Origin: Lederbergia citrisecunda
Lineage (GTDB): Bacteria; Bacillota; Bacilli; Bacillales; Bacillaceae_C
Direction of reading: 5' to 3'
DNA: 64,000 nucleotides
NCBI RefSeq assembly: GCF_018343695.1
Contig: NZ_JAGYPJ010000001.1
Coordinates: forward strand, 2,715,992 to 2,779,991
In this document: positions 55,330-62,534 of the stretch, in pieces
Numbering within the stretch: the first letter of the stretch is position 1
Layout of the letters: every line of letters begins with the position of its first letter
The notes under the pieces: generated by a model
Database searches by the model: none
What the model was told of the DNA's origin: nothing
The model's input: the letters and a program-made list of their open reading frames with translations, nothing else
Program-made: the position numbers and the translations under genes

Positions 55330-55342
55330 GGCGTGGTGATAT

Positions 55343-56611
55343 TTGTTGAAAAAGCATTGGCTCAGATTTCTTGTGAGTACAATTGTAATATTAATCGTTT
55401 CTGTCAATCTCGTTTTGCTCGAGAAAAATGGGAGCAAAGCGGAACGATTAAATTTCATTTCAAACTGGAAGGTACTAGCGACTGGCGATTTAGTGGAGAC
55501 ATTCCGAACAGAAGGTGTCGTAGCACCATCTGAAAGGAATCCAGTATTTGTAGATCCGAACGTAACATTCAAGGGATTTTTAGTGGAAAAAGGGGATGAA
55601 GTGGAAAATGGCACCCCTTTATTTGAATATGCCACAGATGATTTGGATGAACAAATCGCGTTACTTGATGCGGAAATAACGCGTTTGGAGAAGGAAAAGA
55701 AAAGCATTGAAACATTTATGAGTGATATAGAAAAAACGAAGCGTTCGCTTCCTGGAAACAGGTTAAATCCGAAGCCGGTTTTGGAAGATCCTGAACTCGA
55801 AGCTGTAGTGGAAGCTGTCACCCGCATAGAATCTTCGGGGCAAGCGAGAGAAATTCGTACAATTGATCAATCGATTTCCGAAAAAGAATTGGAATTAGAA
55901 AAAGTTGAATTGGAGATTGAAAAGTACGAGAAACAGCGAGACGTTGTGAAAAGTGGTCGCAAAGGTCTAACGATGTTAAGCCCCTATGAAGGAACCGTGG
56001 AAGAAATTTCATTTGAATTGAATAACCCCGTAATGACCATTGTGTCCGAGGATCTCTTAATCGAAGGGCGTTTGGGTGAGAAAGTAGTCAGCGTAGTAGA
56101 AGAAGGCATGCGCGTTGATGTACATTCCAACTTATTGGAGGAAAGTCTTTCCGGGGAGGTAGGAACGGTAAGTGAGCTCCCTGTTGAAAAACCCGATGTT
56201 AAGCTTGAAAGTTTTTATCCATTTACTGTCGTTTTGGAAGAGGAAGATAACAATTTATACGCTGGTTATCACGTCCACGCAGACATTGTAGTTGATGAAG
56301 CATTGGATGTACCCGTAGTTCGATCGGAAAGTGTGCTTGATAAAAGAAAGACTTCGTATTTATGGATTTTGAACCGCAAAGGAATGGTTGAAAAAAGAGA
56401 AGTGGACCTAGGCTTACACGTTGGAAATCGTATAGAAGTTATAAGTGGAGCCGAACCTGGCGAAGTCTATGTAAAACTCCAAAAAGAAATCGATCAAGCA
56501 GGCCCATTCATTACTCCTTTAAAAGGTGGAAAACACATTTTCGACGAATGGGAAAAGACTAGTTTCCGAAAAAAATTGAAATACGTTTTAGTTGGGATTT
56601 TGCAAAGGTGA
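55343..56611 (+). CDS. Membrane-fusion/adaptor protein (HlyD/RND adaptor-like)
   Basis: The TTG start follows GGTGATATTTG. The 422-residue protein has an N-terminal transmembrane anchor (WLRFLVSTIVILIVSVNLV) and a biotinyl-lipoyl-like half (FRTEGVVAPSERNPV to FKGFLVEKGDEVENGTPLFE). A long coiled coil spans about 105-205 (LDEQIALLDAEITRLEKEKK and ISEKELELEKVELEIEKYEK), then the second lipoyl half (MLSPYEGTVEEISF) and beta-barrel regions (VPVVRSESVLDKRK). Such proteins bridge a transporter to the outer envelope or regulate its substrate entry. Unusually, no ABC ATPase or permease accompanies it, only the five-helix protein upstream. Confidence 0.75.
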   Translation: MLKKHWLRFLVSTIVILIVSVNLVLLEKNGSKAERLNFISNWKVLATGDLVETFRTEGVVAPSERNPVFVDPNVTFKGFLVEKGDEVENGTPLFEYATDDLDEQIALLDAEITRLEKEKKSIETFMSDIEKTKRSLPGNRLNPKPVLEDPELEAVVEAVTRIESSGQAREIRTIDQSISEKELELEKVELEIEKYEKQRDVVKSGRKGLTMLSPYEGTVEEISFELNNPVMTIVSEDLLIEGRLGEKVVSVVEEGMRVDVHSNLLEESLSGEVGTVSELPVEKPDVKLESFYPFTVVLEEEDNNLYAGYHVHADIVVDEALDVPVVRSESVLDKRKTSYLWILNRKGMVEKREVDLGLHVGNRIEVISGAEPGEVYVKLQKEIDQAGPFITPLKGGKHIFDEWEKTSFRKKLKYVLVGILQR

Positions 56612-56677
56612 ATACTAATATAAGGTAAAACTTCTATACGGTAGTTAGCTTCAAGATTGCGAGCAGCCATATTCATC

Positions 56678-56728
56678 AAAATAGCCTACACTCCTACCGG
56701 AAAATTTCGGAGTGCAGGCTATTTTTTT
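56678..56728 (+). terminator. Terminator of the membrane/adaptor operon
   Basis: A 17-bp stem with one mismatch (56678-56694 with 56709-56725) is followed by TTT. It also contains the stop codon of the minus-strand remnant at 56719. Confidence 0.85.
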
Positions 56729-57046
56729 TGTTTCGGTGGCCAGGAATCTTGCGGACCTCGGTCATCTTTGAAGTCGTTATCTTCGTTATGGTCTAAATAG
56801 TCTTTATATCCTGTGTTTGATTCGCTTAATGTCTGTCCACTTGTATTCATAGCCCCAGGTTTTATCGAGTTTCGCTAGATAGTTTTTTGCATAATCTTTT
56901 CCGCCGAGACCGAATAATAAACCAAAAGCTAGAGCTAATCCACCTAAAATAAGTATAAACGCTGAGTTGAAACTCATTTCGTTTCGGAAAACATAGATCT
57001 CCATATTTCCCCAATAAGCTACCTCTTCTCTAATGAAAACAACCAT
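56719..57046 (-). pseudogene. Truncated, frameshifted membrane-helix protein remnant
   Basis: Minus-strand frame one gives FRNEMSFNSAFILILGGLAL and AFGLLFGLGGKDYAKNYL, resembling the conserved TM-helix repeat of small mechanosensitive-channel-like proteins. Near 56850 the coding sense moves to another frame: MNTSGQTLSESNTGYKDYLD, then DRGPQDSWPPKQKK with a stop at 56719-56721. Either a frameshift joined what was one protein, or a 43-codon overlapping gene exists. Upstream helices expected of the family are missing and the 80-codon frame opens in an implausible leader, so I treat it as a remnant. Confidence 0.5.
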
Positions 57047-57128
57047 TTCGTAATTTGTCCGCTAATCCCTAGTTCGTTTTATCACGACCTACATAAAATG
57101 TATTAACCATTCGAAAGGTGGTGGTGTT

Positions 57129-57272
57129 ATGGGATTCTACGGCGGATTTTGTGGTCGCGGCTATGGCGGCTACGGCGGCTACGGTTATGGCGGTGGCTAT
57201 GGTTTCAACTTTGCTTTAATCGTTGTGCTATTCATTCTATTAATCATTGTCGGTACAGCATTTGTTTACTAA
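57129..57272 (+). CDS. yjcZ: YjcZ-family glycine/tyrosine-rich small membrane protein
   Basis: A 47-residue product begins at an ATG after AAAGGTGGTGG. The first half is Gly/Tyr repeats ([17 protein letters not shown]) and the second a single hydrophobic helix ([20 protein letters not shown]) ending VY. This is the signature of the YjcZ/sporulation small protein family, found in multiple copies in spore-forming Bacillaceae. Many members are made late in sporulation and their exact role is unknown. It is a single-gene unit with a terminator 137 nt downstream. Confidence 0.88.
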   Translation: MGFYGGFCGRGYGGYGGYGYGGGYGFNFALIVVLFILLIIVGTAFVY

Positions 57273-57408
57273 GGCTCTCTTCTAACTTGCGCGATCTAAA
57301 ACTAGCTAGTGAAACGTAAGTGCCAGCATTAAAAAGTAGCTAATGTCACACCTGAAACAACGCAGAAAACAACCTCCCTCATAGGGGTCCATTCTCTTGC
57401 CTAACACC

Positions 57409-57443
57409 GAAGAGCGCTTATTATGCGCTCTTCCTATTATTTT
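57409..57443 (+). terminator. Terminator between yjcZ and the acetyltransferase remnant
   Basis: GAAGAGCGC (57409-57417) and GCGCTCTTC (57425-57433) form a perfect 9-bp stem followed by CTATTATTTTT. Confidence 0.8.
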
Positions 57444-57893
57444 TAAGAGGTTTCTGATTTATCGTCATGAAAATGATAAATGTACATAAGGTCATCTTGA
57501 TTTTCTCGAATCTCCCATGTCCGCTCATATTGTTTTTTTGCTTTAATGTTAGAATCATTTGTAAATAAAAACATTTCGAAGCAGTTTTTTTTGCCTTGTA
57601 ATTTCTTTTAAACTTTCAATTAACTCTGAACCATTTCCTCTATTCTGATATTCTGGCAATACCTCAATGGAATATAGGAACATCATTGGGTTTTTTTTAA
57701 AAATGACGACAAAATATAGGCATATGCTACTCCACAAGACACATTGTCCAAAAAAGCAATGAGTAATATATTCCCTTCACTTTCAAAAAATTTCTAATTG
57801 ATGATTACATTTTCTTCCCCAATTTTCGCAAAAAAATGTGCGATTATGTCAGCGTTAGCAGCAGTCGCCCTAATTATTTTCACATTCAAAGCA
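57443..57893 (-). pseudogene. Frameshifted GNAT acetyltransferase gene
   Basis: The minus strand reads VKIIRATAANADIIAHFFAK, then an in-frame TAG, KFFESEGNILLIAFLDN, and VSCGVAYAYILSSFLKK. A frameshift at an A run gives MMFLYSIEVLPEYQNRGNGS, the acetyl-CoA binding motif Q/RxxGxG/A (QNRGNGSELIE), then ITRQK. A second frameshift at another A run gives CFEMFLFTNDSNIKAKKQYE and IYHFHDDKSETS with a stop at 57443-57445. The reconstructed length (about 149 residues) suits AAC(3)-I-like GNATs. Two frameshifts plus a nonsense codon make it inactive. Confidence 0.8.
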
Positions 57894-57916
57894 ATCCCCT
57901 ACTCTTCCTAAAAGAA

Positions 57917-57955
57917 AAGAGTGTAAAATCATGATGACTTTACACTCTTGTTTTT
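57917..57955 (-). terminator. Terminator after nagB
   Basis: AAGAGTGTAAA (57917-57927) and TTTACACTCTT (57939-57949) form an 11-bp perfect stem with T runs on both strands. It follows nagB by 40 nt on the minus strand. Confidence 0.8.
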
Positions 57956-57985
57956 GACCCTGTCCCTTTTGGACCTGTCCCCAAA
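57956..57985. repeat. Short GGGACAGG(G)TC direct repeat
   Basis: Two near-identical blocks, GACCCTGTCCC and GACCTGTCCCC, are separated by TTTTG between the nagB stop and its terminator. Such doubled GGGACAGGTCC motifs are frequent in intergenic DNA of Bacillaceae. No function is established from sequence. Confidence 0.5.
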
Positions 57986-57988
57986 AAA

Positions 57989-58696
57989 TTAATTCAGTTT
58001 GGAAGCCGCAGCCTCGTCTACGATAATAGTAACTTTGGAATGATTTTGCAGTACTGATGCTGGGCAGTCTTCGGTTACTGGCCCTTCAACCATTTGCTGG
58101 ATGGCGTCAGCTTTTGATTCACCAAATGCTAGTAATACGATCTCTTTTACAGCCATGATAGAGGCGATACCCATTGATACGGCATGAGTTGGTACGTCTT
58201 CCTCTTTTTCAAAATAACGTTTATTCGCATCTTTTGTTTCTTGCGTTAGTTCAACAACATGTGTTTTTGTTTCGAAAGGTGTTCCAGGCTCATTGAAACC
58301 GATATGAGCATTTGTTCCGATTCCAAGCACCTGTAGATCAACTGGATGGTCTGCAAGGATTTGTTCGTAACGTTTACATTCAGCTTCTAAATCTTTCGCC
58401 ATACCGTTTGGTAAAAATGTTTCTTTAAAATTTAGACTATTAAAAAGTTCTTGATCCATATAATAATGATAACTTTGTGGACTATCGGCCGGTAAGCCAA
58501 CGTACTCATCTAAGTTTACTGTTGAAACATCAGACACATCCAATTTTGCTTCACGCATTTTTGCGTACAATTTTAATGGAGTTCCCCCAGTTGCAAGTCC
58601 AAGTGTTTTAATGTTTCCATTTTCAAGTCCAGTTTTAATGAGTTCAAATGCTTTTTCTGATCCTTCTTGATCATTTTTTACAACAATAATTTCCAT
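57989..58696 (-). CDS. nagB: Glucosamine-6-phosphate deaminase
   Basis: It converts glucosamine-6-phosphate to fructose-6-phosphate and ammonia, moving aminosugars into glycolysis. At 235 residues it matches the short Gram-positive NagB form. Motifs are [37 protein letters not shown] with the catalytic-base Asp region, [18 protein letters not shown] and [20 protein letters not shown]. Only 2 nt separate it from the end of nagA, so the two are co-translated. With the glucosaminidase and other autolysins nearby it may recycle wall GlcNAc. Confidence 0.95.
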   Translation of the reverse strand: MEIIVVKNDQEGSEKAFELIKTGLENGNIKTLGLATGGTPLKLYAKMREAKLDVSDVSTVNLDEYVGLPADSPQSYHYYMDQELFNSLNFKETFLPNGMAKDLEAECKRYEQILADHPVDLQVLGIGTNAHIGFNEPGTPFETKTHVVELTQETKDANKRYFEKEEDVPTHAVSMGIASIMAVKEIVLLAFGESKADAIQQMVEGPVTEDCPASVLQNHSKVTIIVDEAAASKLN

Positions 58697-58698
58697 TC

Positions 58699-59847
58699 TT
58701 ATCCCCCTATTTCATGGCCGACACCAAGTCGGTACGTTTTCTCTACTTCTAAATCCTCATTCATGATGACAATATCTGCATCTTTTTCAGGTGCTAGCAA
58801 ACCTTTTTGTTTAAGTCCGAATTCACGTGCTTGATTGCTAGACGTCATTTGTACAGCTTCTGATATCGAACATCCTGTAAATTTCATGATATTTCGAAAC
58901 GCATCGTCCATTCGCAGTACACTTCCTGCTAGTGAGCCGTTCTCAAGCCGTGCCTCCCCATCATGAACAATGACTTTTTGGCCTCCAAGATCATATTCTC
59001 CTGGAACCATTCCTTTAGCCATCATTGCATCAGAAATTAACGATATTTTTTCTGCACCTTTTATTCTGTATGCTAAGTCAATCATATCAGGTGTGATATG
59101 AATTCCGTCCGCAATAATTTCAACTTGCAAATCCTCTTTTAAAAGTGCATGACCCGCAACCCCAGCTTCACGATGATGAAGTCCGCGCATCCCGTTATAT
59201 AAATGCGTTGCATGAGTGGCAGAACTATGAAGAAGCTCATCCCTGACTGCATCGGAATGTCCAACAGACGGAACGATTCCTCGTCCAACCATCACTTGTT
59301 CAAATTCTTTTCCACCTTGCAACTCAGGAGCATACGTAACAAGCTTGATCTGTTCTCCAGATTCCCCATGCCATTTTAAAAATAACTCGATATCTGGATC
59401 GATTATGTATTCAGGCGGCTGTGCACCAGCTCGTTTCACATTAATAAACGGTCCTTCCAAATGCACGCCTTCGATGGAAGCACCTTGATCCATTGCGATT
59501 TTAACCGCTTTTAACGCATTTGAAATGTTTTCGTGCTCTTGCGTAATCGTCGTTGCAAAAAATGACGTGACTCCTTCTGATAGCAGCTTTTCACTTAAAT
59601 ATTGCATCTTATCAGGATCAGCATCCATCGTATCTACACCATACCCTCCATGAATATGGATATCTATCATCCCAGGAATAATAACTTTTCCAACAGCATC
59701 CGTGACGATTTCCCCTGCTTGTTTTTCATAAGAATCCATCTCGCCTATTTGGATTATTTTCTCCGCAAAACGAATGAACCCATTTTGAATTGGGAGATCT
59801 GTTCCTCCGGGATAAATTGTGGCATTTATAATGACTTGCGTTTCCAA
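58699..59847 (-). CDS. nagA: N-acetylglucosamine-6-phosphate deacetylase
   Basis: It removes acetate from GlcNAc-6-phosphate. A TTG at 59847 lies 6 nt after GAGAGGTG and gives [15 protein letters not shown] (382 residues). The GTG at 59856 would overlap that ribosome binding site. Metal and active-site motifs of the amidohydrolase family are present: [85 protein letters not shown] and [19 protein letters not shown]. It is the first gene of nagAB, with a strong promoter. No NagR gene is in the window. Confidence 0.95.
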   Translation of the reverse strand: METQVIINATIYPGGTDLPIQNGFIRFAEKIIQIGEMDSYEKQAGEIVTDAVGKVIIPGMIDIHIHGGYGVDTMDADPDKMQYLSEKLLSEGVTSFFATTITQEHENISNALKAVKIAMDQGASIEGVHLEGPFINVKRAGAQPPEYIIDPDIELFLKWHGESGEQIKLVTYAPELQGGKEFEQVMVGRGIVPSVGHSDAVRDELLHSSATHATHLYNGMRGLHHREAGVAGHALLKEDLQVEIIADGIHITPDMIDLAYRIKGAEKISLISDAMMAKGMVPGEYDLGGQKVIVHDGEARLENGSLAGSVLRMDDAFRNIMKFTGCSISEAVQMTSSNQAREFGLKQKGLLAPEKDADIVIMNEDLEVEKTYRLGVGHEIGG

Positions 59848-59893
59848 AATATTCACCTCTCATATAAGACATTCGCTTTCGTCAGCTAGCTCT

Positions 59894-59922
59894 ATTATAA
59901 ATCTCTTAACTGGTAATGACAA
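59894..59922 (-). promoter_or_regulatory. Sigma-A promoter for nagAB
   Basis: On the minus strand, TTGTCA (59917-59922), a 17-nt spacer and a consensus TATAAT (59894-59899), 47 nt upstream of the TTG start. Confidence 0.82.
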
Positions 59923-59989
59923 TTCTGATAAGAATGAATATGAATTTTGCTTCTAATTTTGGATTGTTTAGTTATTTAGATAAAAACGG

Positions 59990-60160
59990 TTCTTTGAACT
60001 CTTCAATTGGACTGTGGTAGAAAAGCAACTTTGGATACTCCAATGGGACAGAAACCTCCACAATATTAGGCGGTCGGGAACTTTGTAGCATTCAAGCGGA
60101 CAGTAAGGGGGATATTATATTCTGCATGGACACTTTGAACGCTCCAATCAGACAACAACG
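59990..60160. repeat. Four degenerate units of a (C/T)TCCAATxGGACAG repeat
   Basis: Related blocks recur every 40-55 nt: CTTCAATTGGACTG (about 60000), CTCCAATGGGACAG (about 60039), ATTCAAGCGGACAG (about 60090) and CTCCAATCAGACAA (about 60143), each preceded by a G(A/T)A-C/T-like stretch. This looks like a decayed array of the short intergenic repeats common in Bacillaceae. The remainder of the 59923-60277 gap shows no gene. Confidence 0.5.
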
Positions 60161-60277
60161 CTGTGTTTCCCATGTTAACAAGCACTTTAAGGCTTTCATC
60201 GTGAGCGCTTTAACAGTTTTTTCTTCCTAAAGCGTACTTTAGACCCCAAACACTCGTTTATTCCCTTAAAAATAAAA

Positions 60278-60308
60278 AATCTGCCAGGCAATATACCTAG
60301 CAGATTAT
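60278..60308 (-). terminator. Terminator of the small NlpC/P60 gene
   Basis: AATCTGCCAGG and CCTAGCAGATT (60278-60288 and 60298-60308) form a stem with one mismatch. The minus strand continues TTTTATTTTT. It starts 2 nt past the stop codon. Confidence 0.8.
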
Positions 60309-60310
60309 AA

Positions 60311-60778
60311 TTATAATACTCTTCTTGCTCCAACGAAGCGAGATTTCCAATAGTATGGATCATTGATTGATGTGATGGCAACGCCTTTTCCAGCAGAGTG
60401 GATGAATTTGTTACCCCCTATGTAAATTCCTACATGTGAGACTTTTTTAGTAGAGGAAGTTTTGAAAAATACTAAGTCTCCTGCTTTAAGATTATTTTTG
60501 CTTACTGCTTTACCTTTTTTGTATTGTTCGGAAGCAGATCGAGGCAATGTCATTCCTTTTTGCTTAAATGTATACGATGTAAATCCTGAACAGTCAAATC
60601 CTTTTGGGCTTGCTCCGCCATATACGTACCTGACTCCTAGGTATTTTTTCCCTTGATTGACAATCGCGCTAGCTGATGGCTTTTTTGCGGCTGCACTAGC
60701 AGCATCTGGTTGAACAGCAATCACAGCAAACATGATTACGGCAAGTAACGACAACAACGACTTTTTTACTGTTGACAT
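60311..60778 (-). CDS. Secreted NlpC/P60 peptidoglycan endopeptidase, single domain
   Basis: The 155-residue product has a signal peptide (1-29, MFAVIAVQPDAASA then AAKK) and a single NlpC/P60 domain. The domain shows YVYGGASPKGFDCSGFTSYT with the catalytic Cys, LPRSASEQYKKGKAV, LKAGDLVFFKT, VSHVGIYIGGNKFIHSAG (catalytic His) and SRFVGARRVL. Enzymes of this type cut the D-Glu to meso-DAP bond in stem peptides. There are no LysM or SH3 wall-binding modules, so it may act freely or bind by charge. The ATG lies 10 nt after GGGGGA. It is divergent from the LytE-like gene, with WalR-type boxes in the shared control region. Confidence 0.9.
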   Translation of the reverse strand: MSTVKKSLLSLLAVIMFAVIAVQPDAASAAAKKPSASAIVNQGKKYLGVRYVYGGASPKGFDCSGFTSYTFKQKGMTLPRSASEQYKKGKAVSKNNLKAGDLVFFKTSSTKKVSHVGIYIGGNKFIHSAGKGVAITSINDPYYWKSRFVGARRVL

Positions 60779-60888
60779 TTTACTAGTTTCCCCCGTTAAA
60801 ATAATCTATATTTTGTAAGTATCTCTATTTTTAGTTATTTATGGTTTCTTTGTTAAGATAATAATAACATAAGAAATTATTAGATTAT

Positions 60889-60905
60889 TTTACAGTTGAG
60901 TAACA
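60889..60905 (-). promoter_or_regulatory. WalR-like box upstream of the small P60 gene
   Basis: On the minus strand TGTTAC-TCAAC-TGTAAA fits the known WalR (YycF) consensus TGTWAH-N5-TGTWAH at all 12 defined positions. It is about 110 nt upstream of the ATG, with a TATTAT-type -10 candidate downstream. Confidence 0.6.
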
Positions 60906-60920
60906 TTATCATTGCAACGT

Positions 60921-60937
60921 TGTCACATTATTGTAAT
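60921..60937 (+). promoter_or_regulatory. Second WalR-like box, oriented toward the LytE-like gene
   Basis: TGTCAC-ATTAT-TGTAAT matches TGTWAH-N5-TGTWAH with one deviation (C at the fourth base). It lies about 185 nt upstream of the LytE-like start and 16 nt from the opposing box. The rest of the region to 61121 is AT-rich and shows no gene. Confidence 0.45.
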
Positions 60938-61121
60938 ATTAAACATCATTTGACACGAATTCGTAATCCTTTTTTACTAGATCTACGTACTCTTTGATTA
61001 TAAAATTGTAAAATTATACCACTAACATTAAAATCATGTTACAAATTGTAAAATTTAGTAAAGAAAGCGCATAATTATGCTAGAATTGCCTAAAGAAAAG
61101 AGATTAGGGGGACTTTGTTTC

Positions 61122-62180
61122 ATGCATAAAAAAGTAGTATCAACAGCAACTGCTGTGTTTTTGGCTGCCTCATTCACTGGAAATGCTTCTGCAGCAACTT
61201 ATGAAGTAAAAAGTGGAGACTCTCTTTGGAAAATTGCCTCTAGCTATAATACAACAATTAATCAAATTAAAGATTTAAATCAATTGAAAAGCGATTTAAT
61301 TTACCCTAAACAAATTCTACAAATCACTCCAGAAGAAACAAAAAAAGCTCAAGCTAAAGCACCTGCTCAAACAAGACCTGAGCAACCGACACAAAAGCAA
61401 ACAACTCAATCTGCGACGTATACGATTAAATCTGGGGATACACTTGGTAAAATAGCTGCTAGTAACAAAGTTACAGTGGCTCAATTATATGAATGGAATA
61501 ATCTTAAGAGCGACTTGATCCATCCTGGACAAGTTTTGAAAGTTTCCAATGCTAAGACGGTTGTTTCTAAGGAGCCTGCTCCTAAAACAGAAACGGTAAA
61601 AAATAATAACTCCGCATCAAAAACGGGTACTTATACAGTCGTTTCCGGAGATACCCTTAGTAAAATTGCCCTTCAATATGGCATGACGGTTAAAGAACTT
61701 AAATCTTTAAACAGTCTTTCTTCCGATTTGATACGAATTGGACAAGTGTTAAAAGTAAATGCGAAAGCTCAAACTGAAGCGAAACCAGCTGAAAAGGTCG
61801 AAACTCCAAAAGTAACGGAAGATACTTCTGCAATTGTTAAAATTGCTAAAAGTGTTATGGGTACTAAATATGTTTGGGGTGGAACGACTCTTTCGGGATT
61901 TGATTGCAGTGGTTTCATCTACTATGTGTTTAATCAAGCAGGAAAAAAGATTGCTCGCTACGGTACGGACGGATATTATGATCGCTCCTACTATGTGAAT
62001 AAACCTGAGCCTGGTGATCTCGTATTCTTTGAAAATACGTATCGTTCTGGAATCTCTCATATGGGTATTTATCTTGGCAACAATGAGTTTATTCATGCCA
62101 GCGACAGAGGTGTTGAAATTGCCAATTTAAACACCCCTTATAATCAAAGTAAATTCAACGGCTTTAAAAGGTTTTATTAA
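61122..62180 (+). CDS. lytE: LysM-NlpC/P60 D,L-endopeptidase (LytE-like autolysin)
   Basis: The ATG at 61122, 10 nt after AGGGGG, starts MHKKVVSTATAVFLAASF, a clear signal peptide; the frame's earlier ATG at 61077 is not used. The mature protein (352 residues with signal) carries three LysM domains (YEVKSGDSLWKIASSYN, YTIKSGDTLGKIAASNK and YTVVSGDTLSKIALQYG) joined by Ser/Thr/Pro/Lys linkers. The C-terminal NlpC/P60 domain has YVWGGTTLSGFDCSGFIYY, EPGDLVFFENTY, ISHMGIYLGNNEFIHASD and FNGFKRFY. Domain order and length agree with B. subtilis LytE, a cell-elongation hydrolase controlled by WalRK. A CwlO-type or LytF identity is less likely by LysM number. Confidence 0.9.
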   Translation: MHKKVVSTATAVFLAASFTGNASAATYEVKSGDSLWKIASSYNTTINQIKDLNQLKSDLIYPKQILQITPEETKKAQAKAPAQTRPEQPTQKQTTQSATYTIKSGDTLGKIAASNKVTVAQLYEWNNLKSDLIHPGQVLKVSNAKTVVSKEPAPKTETVKNNNSASKTGTYTVVSGDTLSKIALQYGMTVKELKSLNSLSSDLIRIGQVLKVNAKAQTEAKPAEKVETPKVTEDTSAIVKIAKSVMGTKYVWGGTTLSGFDCSGFIYYVFNQAGKKIARYGTDGYYDRSYYVNKPEPGDLVFFENTYRSGISHMGIYLGNNEFIHASDRGVEIANLNTPYNQSKFNGFKRFY

Positions 62181-62198
62181 GAATCATATTTTTATTAA

Positions 62199-62370
62199 GA
62201 AAAGCGCAAGCGCCTTGCTCATCGACGTACAAACTTCAGGGCCTTCGACTGAGATAAAGGAAACACGATGAGTCCGATAGGACGAATCGATGTTGACTTA
62301 TCGTAGGAAGAAGGACAAGAAGTTTGCTAGTCGATAGTTGCTGGAGCTGGACAGCTAAAGCCTAAGTTGA
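62199..62370. repeat. Dispersed Bacillaceae repeat element (about 170 nt)
   Basis: The segment opens GAAAAGCGCAAGCGCC and closes near GGAGCTGGACAGCT, with CACGATGAGTCC and GGACGAATCGATG in the middle. It resembles, from memory, a family of interspersed non-coding repeats present in many copies in Bacillus genomes. It is GC-richer than its surroundings and highly structured: TCC-GATA-GGA and CGAT/ATCG stems are visible. No open frame spans it. Only one copy lies in this window. Confidence 0.6.
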
Positions 62371-62414
62371 AAAATTAAAGACCTAAAAAAAGATATACTT
62401 TCTTTACTTTATAC

Positions 62415-62445
62415 AAAAACCGTCAAACTGACGGTTTTTTTTTTT
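62415..62445 (+). terminator. Intrinsic terminator upstream of the SWIM gene
   Basis: AAAAACCGTCA (62415-62425) and TGACGGTTTTT (62429-62439) form an 11-bp stem with a 3-nt loop and a T tail of eleven in total. It would end transcripts from the LytE-like gene after the repeat element. Confidence 0.88.
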
Positions 62446-62534
62446 CAACATTACTCCCTTTTTTCGAAATCCCTCAAGCATAGTGACAAACCAATCGAAA
62501 TCGCGATATAATAAGGTTTTGGAGGTTTGTAAAT

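Noticed and set aside
60200-60216. Possible CcpA cre site (GTGAGCGCTTTAAC) near nagAB
   Set aside because: Three mismatches to the cre consensus and located about 350 nt from the nagA start, beyond its promoter.
61036-61051. TGTTAC-AAAT-TGTAAA as a further WalR box
   Set aside because: The spacer is 4 nt, not 5, so the half-sites are out of register for the consensus.
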